Program-made: the position numbers and the translations under genes
Source: an uncultured Oceanospirillales bacterium
GTDB lineage: Bacteria; Pseudomonadota; Gammaproteobacteria; Pseudomonadales; Endozoicomonadaceae
DNA: 57,004 bases
NCBI GenBank assembly: GCA_947040555.1
Contig: CAMRBW010000006.1
Coordinates: 1 to 57,004, forward strand
Direction of reading: 5' to 3'
Notes under the pieces: model-generated
Told to the model about the DNA's origin: nothing
The model's database searches: none
Seen by the model: the letters and a program-made list of their open reading frames with translations, nothing else
In this document: in pieces, positions 1 through 8,679 of the stretch
Numbering within the stretch: the stretch's first letter is position 1
Layout of the letters: each line of letters opens with the position of its first letter

Positions 1-21
1 GTCATGGGGGAGGGGTCATGA
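1..21 (+). CDS. 3' tail of an upstream gene (partial)
   Basis: One frame is open from the left edge and ends in a TGA whose first two bases are the last two of the next start codon (ATGA at 18-21). This is the usual translationally coupled junction inside an operon. Because the next gene encodes an E2 acyltransferase, the tail most likely belongs to an E1 beta subunit, but only six codons are visible and identity cannot be shown. Confidence 0.4.
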   Translation, partial: VMGEGS

Positions 22-1058
22 AATATTTCAAATTGCCTGACCTGGGAGAGGGGATTCCCGAGGCGGAAATTGTTGAATGGCATATCCGTGAAGGGGAAGC
101 CGTTCAGGAAGATCAGATTATTGTTTCCATGGAAACTGCAAAAGCGGTGGTCGAAGTGCCATCGCCCTGTGCCGGTGTTGTGGTTCGTCAGTTTGGTCAG
201 CCGGGTGATCTTATTTACACCGGTGAATCACTGATTGAGTTTGAAGGTGATGGGGAGGATACCGGAACAGTGGTTGGCTCCATTCAGGAAGCCGGCAAAG
301 CCTCATCAGATGATGACGAACAATTTTTTATTGGTGCTGCGCCTTCTACTGAAGAAGGAAAAAACAAGATCGTTCATCGTCGTGCAACAGGAAAAACGAC
401 TCTTCAAAGCTATGAACTTGAGAACGGAGAACCTTTACGTGGGGTTCGGCGGGAGATGGCTCACAGTATGTCGCGTTCCCATCGGGAAGTGGCCGCAGTC
501 ACTCTTTTTGAAGATGCCGATATTCACCAGTGGGGTGATAAGCAGGATCTGACTGTGCGAATTATTCAGGCGCTGGTGGCTGGCTGTAGCGAAGTTCCGG
601 TTATGAATGCCTGGTTTGATGAGGTCTCTGAACAGTTGCAGGTGATGGAATCTATTCATCTTGGGCTGGCGGTAGACTCTCCCCATGGTCTGTTTGTGCC
701 GGTTATGGATGATGTTCAAAATTTAACGGCCGCCAAATTACGTAAAGATATTAATGCTCTGAAAAAAGGTGTTCAGGAGCGAAAGCTATCTCCTGATGCT
801 TTTCGGGGGGCGACTATTTCGCTGAGTAATTTTGGTGCACTGGGTTGCGGGCGTTATGCGACGCCCGTTGTGGTGCCGCCGTCTGTTGCCATTTTGGGTA
901 TCGGTTCTGTTGGCGAACAAGTGGTGCCGTTTAAGGGAAAACCAGCCGTACATCGTGTTATTAGTCTGTCATTGTCATTTGATCATCGGGCTGCCAGCGG
1001 GGGAGAAGCAGCACGATTTTTGAAGGCTGTTGTACAACATTTGGAGCAAAAGAAATGA
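18..1058 (+). CDS. Dihydrolipoamide acyltransferase (E2) of a 2-oxoacid dehydrogenase complex
   Basis: E2 core subunit, which carries acyl groups on a lipoyl arm and passes them to CoA. The N-terminal lipoyl domain (about residues 1-78) has the lipoylated lysine in METAKAVVEVP (K42). The C-terminal catalytic acyltransferase domain spans about 135-346. The usual peripheral subunit-binding domain between them is not recognisable, and at 346 aa the protein is shorter than most E2s (400 or more). The family's HxxxDG active-site motif reads H323-R-A-A-S-G, so serine replaces the conserved aspartate. A GGGGAGGGG ribosome site overlaps the upstream gene's end and the start is coupled by ATGA. Pyruvate or branched-chain specificity cannot be told from this subunit alone. 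Confidence 0.88.
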   Translation: MKYFKLPDLGEGIPEAEIVEWHIREGEAVQEDQIIVSMETAKAVVEVPSPCAGVVVRQFGQPGDLIYTGESLIEFEGDGEDTGTVVGSIQEAGKASSDDDEQFFIGAAPSTEEGKNKIVHRRATGKTTLQSYELENGEPLRGVRREMAHSMSRSHREVAAVTLFEDADIHQWGDKQDLTVRIIQALVAGCSEVPVMNAWFDEVSEQLQVMESIHLGLAVDSPHGLFVPVMDDVQNLTAAKLRKDINALKKGVQERKLSPDAFRGATISLSNFGALGCGRYATPVVVPPSVAILGIGSVGEQVVPFKGKPAVHRVISLSLSFDHRAASGGEAARFLKAVVQHLEQKK

Positions 1059-1150
1059 TAATACGGTTGCAGGGCTGACCGATTCGTTTTACAAACATAG
1101 GAAGAATAATAAAAATTGTATTACGGAGCAGACAGGTAGTCGCTCCTGTA

Positions 1151-1178
1151 AGCCGTATACACGGCGTTGTATACGGCT
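1151..1178. repeat. Perfect 10-bp inverted repeat before prkA
   Basis: AGCCGTATAC (1151-1160) and GTATACGGCT (1169-1178) flank an 8-nt loop, 23 nt before the prkA start. No T-run follows, so it is not a typical intrinsic terminator. It could be an operator, a leader hairpin or an mRNA-stabilising stem. Confidence 0.6.
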
Positions 1179-1201
1179 CTCAGCGGGGATAGGGGAAATA
1201 T

Positions 1202-3124
1202 ATGGATATTTTTAATAACTATCAGCAGCGTTATAAGGAAAAAGAACAGGAGGAGATGTCTCTTCAGGAGTATCTCCAGCGATGTAAAGAAGACCGCATG
1301 GCATATGCCAACGCAGCAGAAAGAATGTTGATGGCGATCGGTGATCCGGAACTTGTTGATACCTCCCGGGATCCCCGTCTCTCCCGAATCTTTTCCAACA
1401 AATTAATTAAACGCTATAAGGGTTTTGAAGAGTTTTATGGCATGGAAGATGCCATTCAGCAGATTGTTTCCTACTTCAAGCATGCATCTCAGGGGCTGGA
1501 AGAGAAAAAACAGATTCTCTATCTGCTGGGTCCGGTGGGTGGTGGTAAATCATCTCTGGCGGAAAAACTGAAGAGTTTGATGGAGAAGGCTCCATTCTAT
1601 GCCATCAAGGGTTCTCCGGTTTTTGAATCCCCGCTTGGCCTGTTTAGCCCCGCAGAAGATTCCGCCATCCTGGAGCATGAGTATGGTATTTCTCCCCGTT
1701 ATCTGCGTGGGGTTATGTCTCCATGGGCGGTGAAGCGGTTGCATCAATATGGCGGCGATATTACCAAGTTCAGAGTCGTAAAACTGTGTCCGAGTATTTT
1801 GGATCAGGTTGCTATCGCCAAGACTGAACCGGGCGACGAGAATAATCAGGATATCTCCAGCCTTGTCGGTAAAGTAGATATACGGCAGCTAGAAGAATAT
1901 TCCCAGAATGATCCCGACGCCTATAGTTTTTCAGGTTCGCTGTGTCGTGCAAACCAGGGCATTATGGAATTTGTGGAGATGTTCAAGGCGCCGATAAAGG
2001 TCCTCCACCCACTGCTGACGGCTACTCAGGAAGGTAATTACAACAGCACCGAGGGCATGAGCGCCATTCCTTACGACGGTGTTATTCTTGCTCACTCGAA
2101 TGAATCCGAGTGGCAGACCTTCCGTAACAACAAGACCAACGAAGCCTTTATCGACCGGGTAAATATTGTCAAAGTTCCGTACTGCACCCGGGTAACAGAA
2201 GAGGTAAATATCTACGGTAAACTGCTGGAGCACAGCTCTTTGAACAAGGCTCCCTGTGCACCAGATACTCTTAAGATGCTGGCACAGTTTATCGTGCTCT
2301 CACGGATTAAGGAGCCAGAGAACTCCAATATTTTCTCTAAAATGCGGGTGTACGACGGTGAAAGTCTGAAAGATACCGACCCTCAAGCCAAACCACAGCA
2401 GGAATATAAGGATGCTGCCGGGGTTGATGAGGGAATGGATGGTCTGTCTACCCGTTTTGCCTTCAAAATTCTTTCAAAAGTCTTCAACTTTGATCCTTCT
2501 GAAGTGGCTGCCAACCCGGTGCATCTGCTCTATGTGCTGGAGCGCGAAATCGAACAGCAGCAATTTCCTCAGGAGGTTCATGAGCGTTATCTGCGCTTTG
2601 TGAAGGAGTTTCTGGCCCCGAAATATATTGAGTTTCTGGGCAAGGAGATTCAGACCGCCTACCTCGAATCCTACTCAGAGTACGGCCAGAACATCTTCGA
2701 CCGTTACATCACCTATGCCGATTTCTGGATTCAGGATCAGGAATACCGTGATCCGGAAACAGGGGATATTCTCAATCGCGGCTCTATCAATGATGAGCTG
2801 GAGAAGATCGAAAAGGCAGCCAGTATTGCCAATCCAAAGGACTTCCGGAACGAAGTCGTTAATTTCGTGCTGCGCGCCAGAGCCTCCAATGATGGCATGA
2901 ATCCGAGTTGGATGAGCTATGAGAAGATGCGTGCCGTGATTGAGAAGAAGATGTTCTCCAATACTGAAGATCTGCTTCCGGTGATTAGTTTCAACGCCAA
3001 AGGCAGCAGGGACGATCAGCGCAAACACACTGAGTTTGTGAAGCGGATGATGGAGCGTGGCTATACCGAGAAGCAGGTGCGCTTGCTCTCGGAGTGGTAT
3101 ATCCGGGTACGGAAGTCCCAGTAA
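1202..3124 (+). CDS. prkA: PrkA-family serine protein kinase (YeaG)
   Basis: AAA+-type protein kinase of the PrkA/YeaG family, cytoplasmic and linked in enterobacteria to nitrogen starvation, stationary phase and stress. The Walker A motif GPVGGGKSS lies at residues 110-118 inside the N-terminal PrkA AAA domain, and the C-terminal PrkA domain follows. The 640-aa length matches YeaG. Start chosen for the AGGGGA ribosome site 5 nt upstream. It is followed by yeaH and spoVR on the same strand, the conserved three-gene stress cluster; the yeaH/spoVR junction is coupled while prkA-yeaH has a 150-bp gap. Confidence 0.95.
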   Translation: MDIFNNYQQRYKEKEQEEMSLQEYLQRCKEDRMAYANAAERMLMAIGDPELVDTSRDPRLSRIFSNKLIKRYKGFEEFYGMEDAIQQIVSYFKHASQGLEEKKQILYLLGPVGGGKSSLAEKLKSLMEKAPFYAIKGSPVFESPLGLFSPAEDSAILEHEYGISPRYLRGVMSPWAVKRLHQYGGDITKFRVVKLCPSILDQVAIAKTEPGDENNQDISSLVGKVDIRQLEEYSQNDPDAYSFSGSLCRANQGIMEFVEMFKAPIKVLHPLLTATQEGNYNSTEGMSAIPYDGVILAHSNESEWQTFRNNKTNEAFIDRVNIVKVPYCTRVTEEVNIYGKLLEHSSLNKAPCAPDTLKMLAQFIVLSRIKEPENSNIFSKMRVYDGESLKDTDPQAKPQQEYKDAAGVDEGMDGLSTRFAFKILSKVFNFDPSEVAANPVHLLYVLEREIEQQQFPQEVHERYLRFVKEFLAPKYIEFLGKEIQTAYLESYSEYGQNIFDRYITYADFWIQDQEYRDPETGDILNRGSINDELEKIEKAASIANPKDFRNEVVNFVLRARASNDGMNPSWMSYEKMRAVIEKKMFSNTEDLLPVISFNAKGSRDDQRKHTEFVKRMMERGYTEKQVRLLSEWYIRVRKSQ

Positions 3125-3276
3125 ACGACTACAGATAGTTAATGCAGTAGAAGTTGGACAACCGGAGCGGAACCATCACCAGGGATGTGATGCAGGTACC
3201 ATGGATGGCGTCGGTTCTACTTCGGAAGTCCCTTTAATTTATCGAACGGGACAGGTTGAGGCACAGGGAGTGCGTG

Positions 3277-4554
3277 ATGAGCATGATCATTGACAGAAGG
3301 CTCAATGGTAAAAATAAAAGCACTGTGAATCGCCAGCGCTTTATGAATCGGTATCGGAAACATATCAAAAAAGCCGTTTCCGACGCTGTGAACAAACGCA
3401 GCATTACCGATGTTGAAAGCGGCAGCAGCATCACCATTCCAAAGAGAGATCTTTCTGAGCCTGTTTTTAACCATGGTTCCGGTGGTCAGCATCAGCGGGT
3501 TATGCCTGGCAATAAAGAGTTTATTGCCGGTGATCGAATTAAACGTCCACCTTCTGGTTCTGGCAATGGCGGTAGCGGTCAGGGACAGGCCAGTAATCAG
3601 GGCGAAGGTATGGATGAGTTTACCTTCAACATTAACCACGATGAGTTTCTGGAATTTATGTTCGATGGGCTGGCGCTTCCCAATATGCGGGAGAAACAGC
3701 AACAGGACATGATGGAATTCAAAACCCATCAGGCCGGTTTTTCAACCAATGGTCCACCGGATCGACTGAATATTATTCAGTCCCTGCGCGGTGCCCATGC
3801 GCGCAGAATTGCACTTTCTGGCGGTACGAGGCGTGAGATTCGCCAACTCAAACGCGAGCTTCGAGAGATGGAAGTTCAGCCTGGAGCGATGGATAACGAG
3901 CGGGCAGAACATCTGCGTGAGCAGCTGAAAGAGCTGAACAGTAAGTTAAAAAAATTGCCGTTTATTGATGATATTGATCTGCGCTATAACAACTTTGTTA
4001 AGGTTCCCCGCCCTTCCAACAAGGCGGTGGTGTTCTGCGTAATGGATGTGTCTGGCTCCATGACTCAGGAGATCAAGGATATGGCCAAGCGCTTCTTTAT
4101 CCTGCTTTACCTGTTTCTGCAGCGCAGCTACGAGCAGATTGAAGTGGTCTTTATTCGTCATCACACCTCTGCCAAAGAGGTTAATGAGGAAGACTTTTTT
4201 TACTCCAGAGAGACCGGTGGCACTATCGTTTCCAGCGCTCTGGAGATGACTCGGGACATCATCACCAAGCGTTATTCACCCAGTGACTGGAACATCTATG
4301 TCGCCCAGGCATCCGATGGGGATAACTGGGAGGGTGATTCTTCAGTCTGCAGCAAGATGTTGGTCAATGGTCTTATGCCTCTGGTGCAATACTTCTCCTA
4401 TGTCGAGATCACCGACCGGCAGCACCAAAATCTCTGGCGTGAGTATGAAAGTATTCAGGATAGCCACCCAGAAACGTTTGCTATGGAACAAATTAAATCA
4501 GTAGCGGATATTTACCCCGTATTCCGCCGTCTGTTTGAAAAGAAGGAAGCCTAA
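3277..4554 (+). CDS. yeaH: YeaH/YhbH family protein (DUF444)
   Basis: Partner of the PrkA kinase in the conserved prkA-yeaH-spoVR cluster; its molecular role is unknown. The N-terminus MSMIIDRRLNGKNKSTVNRQ is the family signature, followed by a charged Gly/Ser-rich stretch and a coiled coil (about residues 190-240). The C-terminal von Willebrand A-like fold carries a MIDAS-type DVSGS motif (in VMDVSGSMTQ). The frame is open to a TTG at 3256, but the ATG at 3277 has AGGGAG 6 nt upstream and gives the family N-terminus, so it is preferred. The stop overlaps the next start (TAATG). Confidence 0.93.
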   Translation: MSMIIDRRLNGKNKSTVNRQRFMNRYRKHIKKAVSDAVNKRSITDVESGSSITIPKRDLSEPVFNHGSGGQHQRVMPGNKEFIAGDRIKRPPSGSGNGGSGQGQASNQGEGMDEFTFNINHDEFLEFMFDGLALPNMREKQQQDMMEFKTHQAGFSTNGPPDRLNIIQSLRGAHARRIALSGGTRREIRQLKRELREMEVQPGAMDNERAEHLREQLKELNSKLKKLPFIDDIDLRYNNFVKVPRPSNKAVVFCVMDVSGSMTQEIKDMAKRFFILLYLFLQRSYEQIEVVFIRHHTSAKEVNEEDFFYSRETGGTIVSSALEMTRDIITKRYSPSDWNIYVAQASDGDNWEGDSSVCSKMLVNGLMPLVQYFSYVEITDRQHQNLWREYESIQDSHPETFAMEQIKSVADIYPVFRRLFEKKEA

Positions 4555-6146
4555 TGACTGATCGTCAGGGTACATCTAAAAAGAAAACAGCCAAACCCAA
4601 AGCAGCCGGGCAGAAAAAAACTTCGAAGAAGTGTGAGCCGCTGAGTATGGGGGCAGACTGGACTTTTGACCTGATCCAGCAGTATGACGAGGAATTAGCC
4701 AGAATTGCCAAGGAATTCCGTCTGGATACCTATCCCAGCCAGATTGAAGTGATCAGCTCGGAACAAATGCTGGATGCCTATGCCTCGGTTGGTATGCCGC
4801 TGATGTATAACCACTGGTCTTTTGGTAAACATTTTCTCGGCAATCACCAGCGTTACCAGAGTGGCAAGATGGGGCTGGCCTACGAGATTGTGATTAACTC
4901 CAACCCCTGTATTGCCTATCTCATGGAAGAGAACACCATGGCGATGCAGATTCTTGTGCTGGCTCATGCCAGTTATGGTCATAACTCTTTCTTCAAGGGT
5001 AACTACCTGTTCCGTACCTGGACCGATGCAGAGTCCATCATAGACTACCTGATGTTCGCCAAGAGCTATATCGCCAAGTGTGAAGAGAGGTATGGCATAG
5101 AGGCCGTTGAAGAGATTCTGGATGCCTGTCACGCCCTGATGAACCAGGGTGTTAATCGATATAAACGACCACGACCACTTTCTGCCGGAGAGGAAGAGGA
5201 GCGTCAAACGGAGCGGGCAGAGTATATTCAGCGAACCCTGAATGATATCTGGACCACGATCCCGACGCAGGAAAAAGCGGTTGAGGAGACGGATGAGCGC
5301 TTCCCGGAAGACCCGGAAGAGAACATTCTTTACTTTATCGAGAAGAATGCGCCATTACTGGAAACCTGGCAGCGTGAGCTGGTTCGCATCGTGAGAAAGG
5401 TCGCTCAGTATTTTTATCCACAGCGACAGACGCAGGTCATGAACGAGGGTTGGGCCTCGTTTTGGCACTACACACTGATGCATAGTCTTTACGACGAAGG
5501 TTTGATTGGTGATGGCTACATGCTCGAATTTCTGCATTCCCATACCAGTGTTGTCTATCAGCCGGAGTTTGATGATCCGCGCTTCTCAGGCATTAATCCT
5601 TATACGCTGGGCTTCAAGATGTTTATGGATATCAAGCGTATCTGTGAGCAGCCTGATGAGGAGGATCGACGCTGGTTCCCTGATCTGGCAGGCACCGACT
5701 GGTTGGATGCGGTGCATTATGCCATGGAGAGCTTCAAGGATGAGAGTTTTATTCTACAGTACCTGTCGCCCAAGGTTATGCGTGATCTGCACCTGTTCTG
5801 CATAATGGATAATGAGAAAAATGCCTACCTTGAGGTTGAGGCTATCCATGATGATTCCGGTTACCAACAGGTACGGGAGGCGCTGGCGGCCCAGTACAAC
5901 CTCGGCAACAGGGAGCCCAATATTCAGGTTTATAATGTCAATGTGAAGGGGGACCGCTCACTGACGCTTCGACACTTTATGCATCAGAACAGGCCTCTGG
6001 ATGAGAGTGCCAATGAAATCGTCAAATATGTACATCGGTTGTGGAAGTTTGATGTGAGGCTGGAAAGTGTTGATGGTGATTCTGTAAGAAAAACGATCGC
6101 CTGCCCGGATTCTCCTGAAAGGGCTATGCTCGAGTTGACGAAATAG
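4554..6146 (+). CDS. spoVR: SpoVR family protein (YcgB)
   Basis: Third member of the prkA-yeaH-spoVR stress cluster. The 530-aa length and motifs such as MNEGWASFWHYTLMHSLYDE and GINPYTLGFKMF are typical of SpoVR/YcgB proteins, which are needed for spore cortex formation in Bacillus; in Proteobacteria the biochemical activity is unknown. A lysine-rich N-terminal extension (about residues 5-28) precedes the conserved part. The start codon overlaps the yeaH stop (TAATG) with AGAAGGAAG upstream, so translation is coupled. A terminator-like stem-loop lies downstream at 6234-6270. Confidence 0.94.
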   Translation: MTDRQGTSKKKTAKPKAAGQKKTSKKCEPLSMGADWTFDLIQQYDEELARIAKEFRLDTYPSQIEVISSEQMLDAYASVGMPLMYNHWSFGKHFLGNHQRYQSGKMGLAYEIVINSNPCIAYLMEENTMAMQILVLAHASYGHNSFFKGNYLFRTWTDAESIIDYLMFAKSYIAKCEERYGIEAVEEILDACHALMNQGVNRYKRPRPLSAGEEEERQTERAEYIQRTLNDIWTTIPTQEKAVEETDERFPEDPEENILYFIEKNAPLLETWQRELVRIVRKVAQYFYPQRQTQVMNEGWASFWHYTLMHSLYDEGLIGDGYMLEFLHSHTSVVYQPEFDDPRFSGINPYTLGFKMFMDIKRICEQPDEEDRRWFPDLAGTDWLDAVHYAMESFKDESFILQYLSPKVMRDLHLFCIMDNEKNAYLEVEAIHDDSGYQQVREALAAQYNLGNREPNIQVYNVNVKGDRSLTLRHFMHQNRPLDESANEIVKYVHRLWKFDVRLESVDGDSVRKTIACPDSPERAMLELTK

Positions 6147-6233
6147 GGTGGATAGGGGCTTCGCCTCATTCGAAAATGGGTAAAACAAGCAAAGAATAAA
6201 GCGGGTCGTTATCAGTAATAATAGGTCTGATCT

Positions 6234-6270
6234 GGCCTGGCTACTCGTTTGTCCAGGCCCGCTTTTATTC
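6234..6270 (+). terminator. Probable intrinsic terminator after spoVR
   Basis: GGCCTGG (6234-6240) pairs with CCAGGCC (6253-6259) around a 12-nt loop and is followed by CGCTTTTATT. An outer arm, AATAAAGCGGG (6195-6205) against CCCGCTTTTATT (6258-6269), offers an alternative longer pairing. The position fits the end of the prkA-yeaH-spoVR unit. Confidence 0.6.
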
Positions 6271-6452
6271 GTGATAATTTATTGCACAGGCAGAGAGTAC
6301 AAATCTTTTTATCTTCTTTTGAAAGGTGGGCAAGAATGGTGTGGGTTTGCTGTATTTGAATATTTTCTTTAATGAAATTGAAAATTCATGTTGTCAGTAA
6401 GAACTCTATTATCTATTTTCTCAATCATCGCATTTTTCTGAGGACTGATTTA

Positions 6453-6872
6453 GTGAATGTATTTGATGAAATAATGCACCGTTTGAGCAGTAAGACGCGT
6501 ATCCGTAGCCTATTTAAGGATATTCATGTTGAAGATTTGGAAAGAATAGTCGGTCGGTTGTCCGATGTTTTGGATGAAAAAAAGATAAATGTTGCTGAGG
6601 AAGAAGAGAAGCTTCGCGCCAAACAGAACAGCATTGATGCTATTCGAAGAATGATGGAAGAAAAAGGCGTTTCTCTGGAGGATTTTGGACAGCAATCTTC
6701 AGGAGAGAAAAAGAAACGCAATATCAAGCGTTACCTTTTTGAGTATTCTGATCTTGATGGTGGCAAGTATCGGTGGGAGGGATCTCTGACCGGTCGGGCT
6801 CCGAAGATATTTCAGGAATACCTACATAGAACCAGCAGAGAACGCCTTGATTGTATTATTGAAGAGCGTTAA
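6453..6872 (+). CDS. H-NS family nucleoid protein, paralogue 1
   Basis: H-NS-like DNA-binding and silencing protein. An N-terminal helical oligomerisation region (about residues 1-85, highly charged) leads through a basic linker to a C-terminal H-NS domain with WEGSLTGRAPK, the place of the classical QGR DNA-contact loop. The frame opens at ATG 6372, but the GTG at 6453 has TGAGGA 8 nt upstream and gives MNVFDEIMHRLSSK, which aligns end to end with the second copy at 38818-39240 (MNMFDEIMHRLSSK). The protein is then 139 aa against 140 for the paralogue, so the GTG start is strongly preferred. It stands alone behind the spoVR terminator. Confidence 0.88.
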   Translation: MNVFDEIMHRLSSKTRIRSLFKDIHVEDLERIVGRLSDVLDEKKINVAEEEEKLRAKQNSIDAIRRMMEEKGVSLEDFGQQSSGEKKKRNIKRYLFEYSDLDGGKYRWEGSLTGRAPKIFQEYLHRTSRERLDCIIEER

Positions 6873-7100
6873 TTAGGCGATGGCCGTAAGAGCCTTCCCT
6901 GGGGGAACCAACAGGTAGAACAACGTCCTTTTTTTTGGTTTTCTTTTAATCACAAGAGTCGCATCATGACAGAGCAGAGCGTGTTTGACGATGGCCGGTT
7001 CAGGTTCTGTACCTTCCATGAAAAGCACGCCTGCTCTTATCATTTCTAATAGGCGCGTCATCAACAATGATGAATATTTCCGGTTGTGATGTTCAATCAT
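6873..7100 (-). CDS. Small hypothetical ORF, 75 aa
   Basis: Open frame that begins in the space after sprT and ends directly against the H-NS stop codon on the other strand. No family recognised and no convincing ribosome site upstream of its ATG. The C-terminal half is basic, then hydrophobic. It may be chance; it is listed because it fills an otherwise empty stretch. Confidence 0.25.
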   Translation of the reverse strand: MIEHHNRKYSSLLMTRLLEMIRAGVLFMEGTEPEPAIVKHALLCHDATLVIKRKPKKRTLFYLLVPPGKALTAIA

Positions 7101-7101
7101 T

Positions 7102-7157
7102 GTTATAAAACGTGGCGACGCTTTCTCTGTAGAATGCCACCTTTCCGACGTTATAAC
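7102..7157. repeat. Interrupted inverted repeat at the sprT 3' end
   Basis: GTTATAA (7102-7108) pairs with TTATAAC (7151-7157), and GTGGC (7112-7116) with GCCAC (7136-7140), giving an interrupted stem that includes the sprT stop codon. There is no T-run, so it may be an RNA-stabilising stem rather than a terminator. Confidence 0.35.
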
Positions 7158-7786
7158 TTCAGCGCGTGATCTGCTGATGGGATGGTCACAGGTTGAGAGC
7201 CATGTACCCGGTAAAGCCTCTTTGTGGATAACTCTTCGCAGCGCCAGTATTTGCGAAGTTTTTTGAGCGCCCGAAAGGTTTTCCCACCCGACAGAGTGAA
7301 CACATCTCCGGCGTTGAGGTCATCAAGCAGAGGGCCTTTAGCCGCAGGGTTGGTCAATTTCTGAATATGGCAATCGGCAGAGCTGCTGGCGCGAGGGTTG
7401 ACACTGTGTGCCCTGATCGCAGTTGTTGCAGCAAGATCCAGAACATCCAGTGCCAGCAATTGTTTGAGATGTTCCCTGTAGCAGAGCTTCCATTCCGGAC
7501 CGTGGGGAGCGACCTCTCTGCGATATCTGTTCCAGATTTGTGCATGGGCTATTTCGTGGGTGAAGGTCACCAGAAATTGCAAAGGGTGAAGGTCTCTGTT
7601 GACGCTGATACGGGGTGGTTTTCCCCGATGTGCCGAGCGAAAGTCCCCAAGCTTGGTCTTTCGGGAATAGGGCAGATACAGCTCAACCCGATTTTGAACC
7701 AGCCACAGTGCGCAAAGCTTTTCTGTGCCTGCCGGTAAATAGCTTTGCAGCTGTGTGGCAAGTCTGGTTATCACAAGGTCATCCAT
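7151..7786 (-). CDS. SprT-like zinc metalloprotease domain protein
   Basis: SprT family putative metallopeptidase. The zinc motif HEIAH is followed by the third ligand region APHGPEWK, as in SprT/Spartan domains; the family's C-terminal zinc ribbon with paired cysteines is not obvious. The frame also allows a TTG start at 7801 that overlaps the ubiA stop; the ATG at 7786 gives MDDLVITRL and is preferred, although its ribosome site is weak. It lies last in the ubiC-ubiA-sprT run and may be co-transcribed with it. The substrate is unknown. Confidence 0.8.
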   Translation of the reverse strand: MDDLVITRLATQLQSYLPAGTEKLCALWLVQNRVELYLPYSRKTKLGDFRSAHRGKPPRISVNRDLHPLQFLVTFTHEIAHAQIWNRYRREVAPHGPEWKLCYREHLKQLLALDVLDLAATTAIRAHSVNPRASSSADCHIQKLTNPAAKGPLLDDLNAGDVFTLSGGKTFRALKKLRKYWRCEELSTKRLYRVHGSQPVTIPSADHALKL

Positions 7787-7797
7787 CGGCCATATTC

Positions 7798-8679
7798 TCA
7801 AATCAGGGGGATAAAACAGCGATCAAGGATAACGCCTGTCAGCACCGAAAACCCGATCCAGTGGTTGGACAGAAACGCCTTGAAGCAGGCTTCACGCTCA
7901 CGGTGTCTGGTTAAATTTTTCTGATAGAGAAACAGAATCGCCATGCCGGCAAGGCCAGCGAAGTAGGCCGGCCCGCAGCTAAGAAGATGGCCGACAATGG
8001 TCAGGATAATCAATGTCGCTGTTTGTAACAGGGTGATAATCAGATTGTCGTAACGGCCAAACAGAATGGCTGTCGATTTAATGCCAATTTTTAAATCATC
8101 GTCCCGGTCGACCATCGCATACTGGGTATCGTAGGCGACAACCCACAACATGCATCCGACAAACATCAGCCAGGCGGCGGGATTGATAGTATCCGTCTGA
8201 GCGGCCCATGCCATAGGCATCCCCCAAGAGAACGCAAGAGCAAGCACAACCTGAGGCAGGTGGGTGAAGCGCTTCATAAACGGGTAGATCATCGCCAGGG
8301 CCGCAGCTGCAAAGGAGAGCATGATGGTCAGGGGATTGGTCATTAACACCAGCAGAAAGGCAAGAACAAGAAGAGTCGCAAAAAGTATGATGGCTTCTCT
8401 TTGAGTCACTCTGCCGGTGGCCATAGGGCGATTCATAGTACGTTTTACATGACCATCAAAATCACGGTCGGCATAGTCGTTGATCACGCAGCCGGCAGAA
8501 CGCATCAGCAGAGTACCCAGGCTGAATATGATGATCAGATCAATATCGGGCCAGCCGTCGGCTGCCAACCAGAGAGTCCAGAGGGTGGGCCAGAGCAGGA
8601 GTAACGTACCGATAGGACGGTCAAAGCGGGTGAGCTGAATATAATTTTGTAAACGATTGAATGGCGAAATAGATGTCAT
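7798..8679 (-). CDS. ubiA: 4-hydroxybenzoate polyprenyltransferase
   Basis: Integral membrane enzyme that prenylates 4-hydroxybenzoate in ubiquinone synthesis. The first Asp-rich motif NDYADRDFDGHVKRT and the second DTQYAMVDRDDDLKIG are both intact, with several hydrophobic segments between and after them. The 293-aa length is normal. The ATG overlaps the ubiC stop (ATGA), so the two enzymes acting in sequence on chorismate-derived 4-hydroxybenzoate are coupled. Confidence 0.96.
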   Translation of the reverse strand: MTSISPFNRLQNYIQLTRFDRPIGTLLLLWPTLWTLWLAADGWPDIDLIIIFSLGTLLMRSAGCVINDYADRDFDGHVKRTMNRPMATGRVTQREAIILFATLLVLAFLLVLMTNPLTIMLSFAAAALAMIYPFMKRFTHLPQVVLALAFSWGMPMAWAAQTDTINPAAWLMFVGCMLWVVAYDTQYAMVDRDDDLKIGIKSTAILFGRYDNLIITLLQTATLIILTIVGHLLSCGPAYFAGLAGMAILFLYQKNLTRHREREACFKAFLSNHWIGFSVLTGVILDRCFIPLI

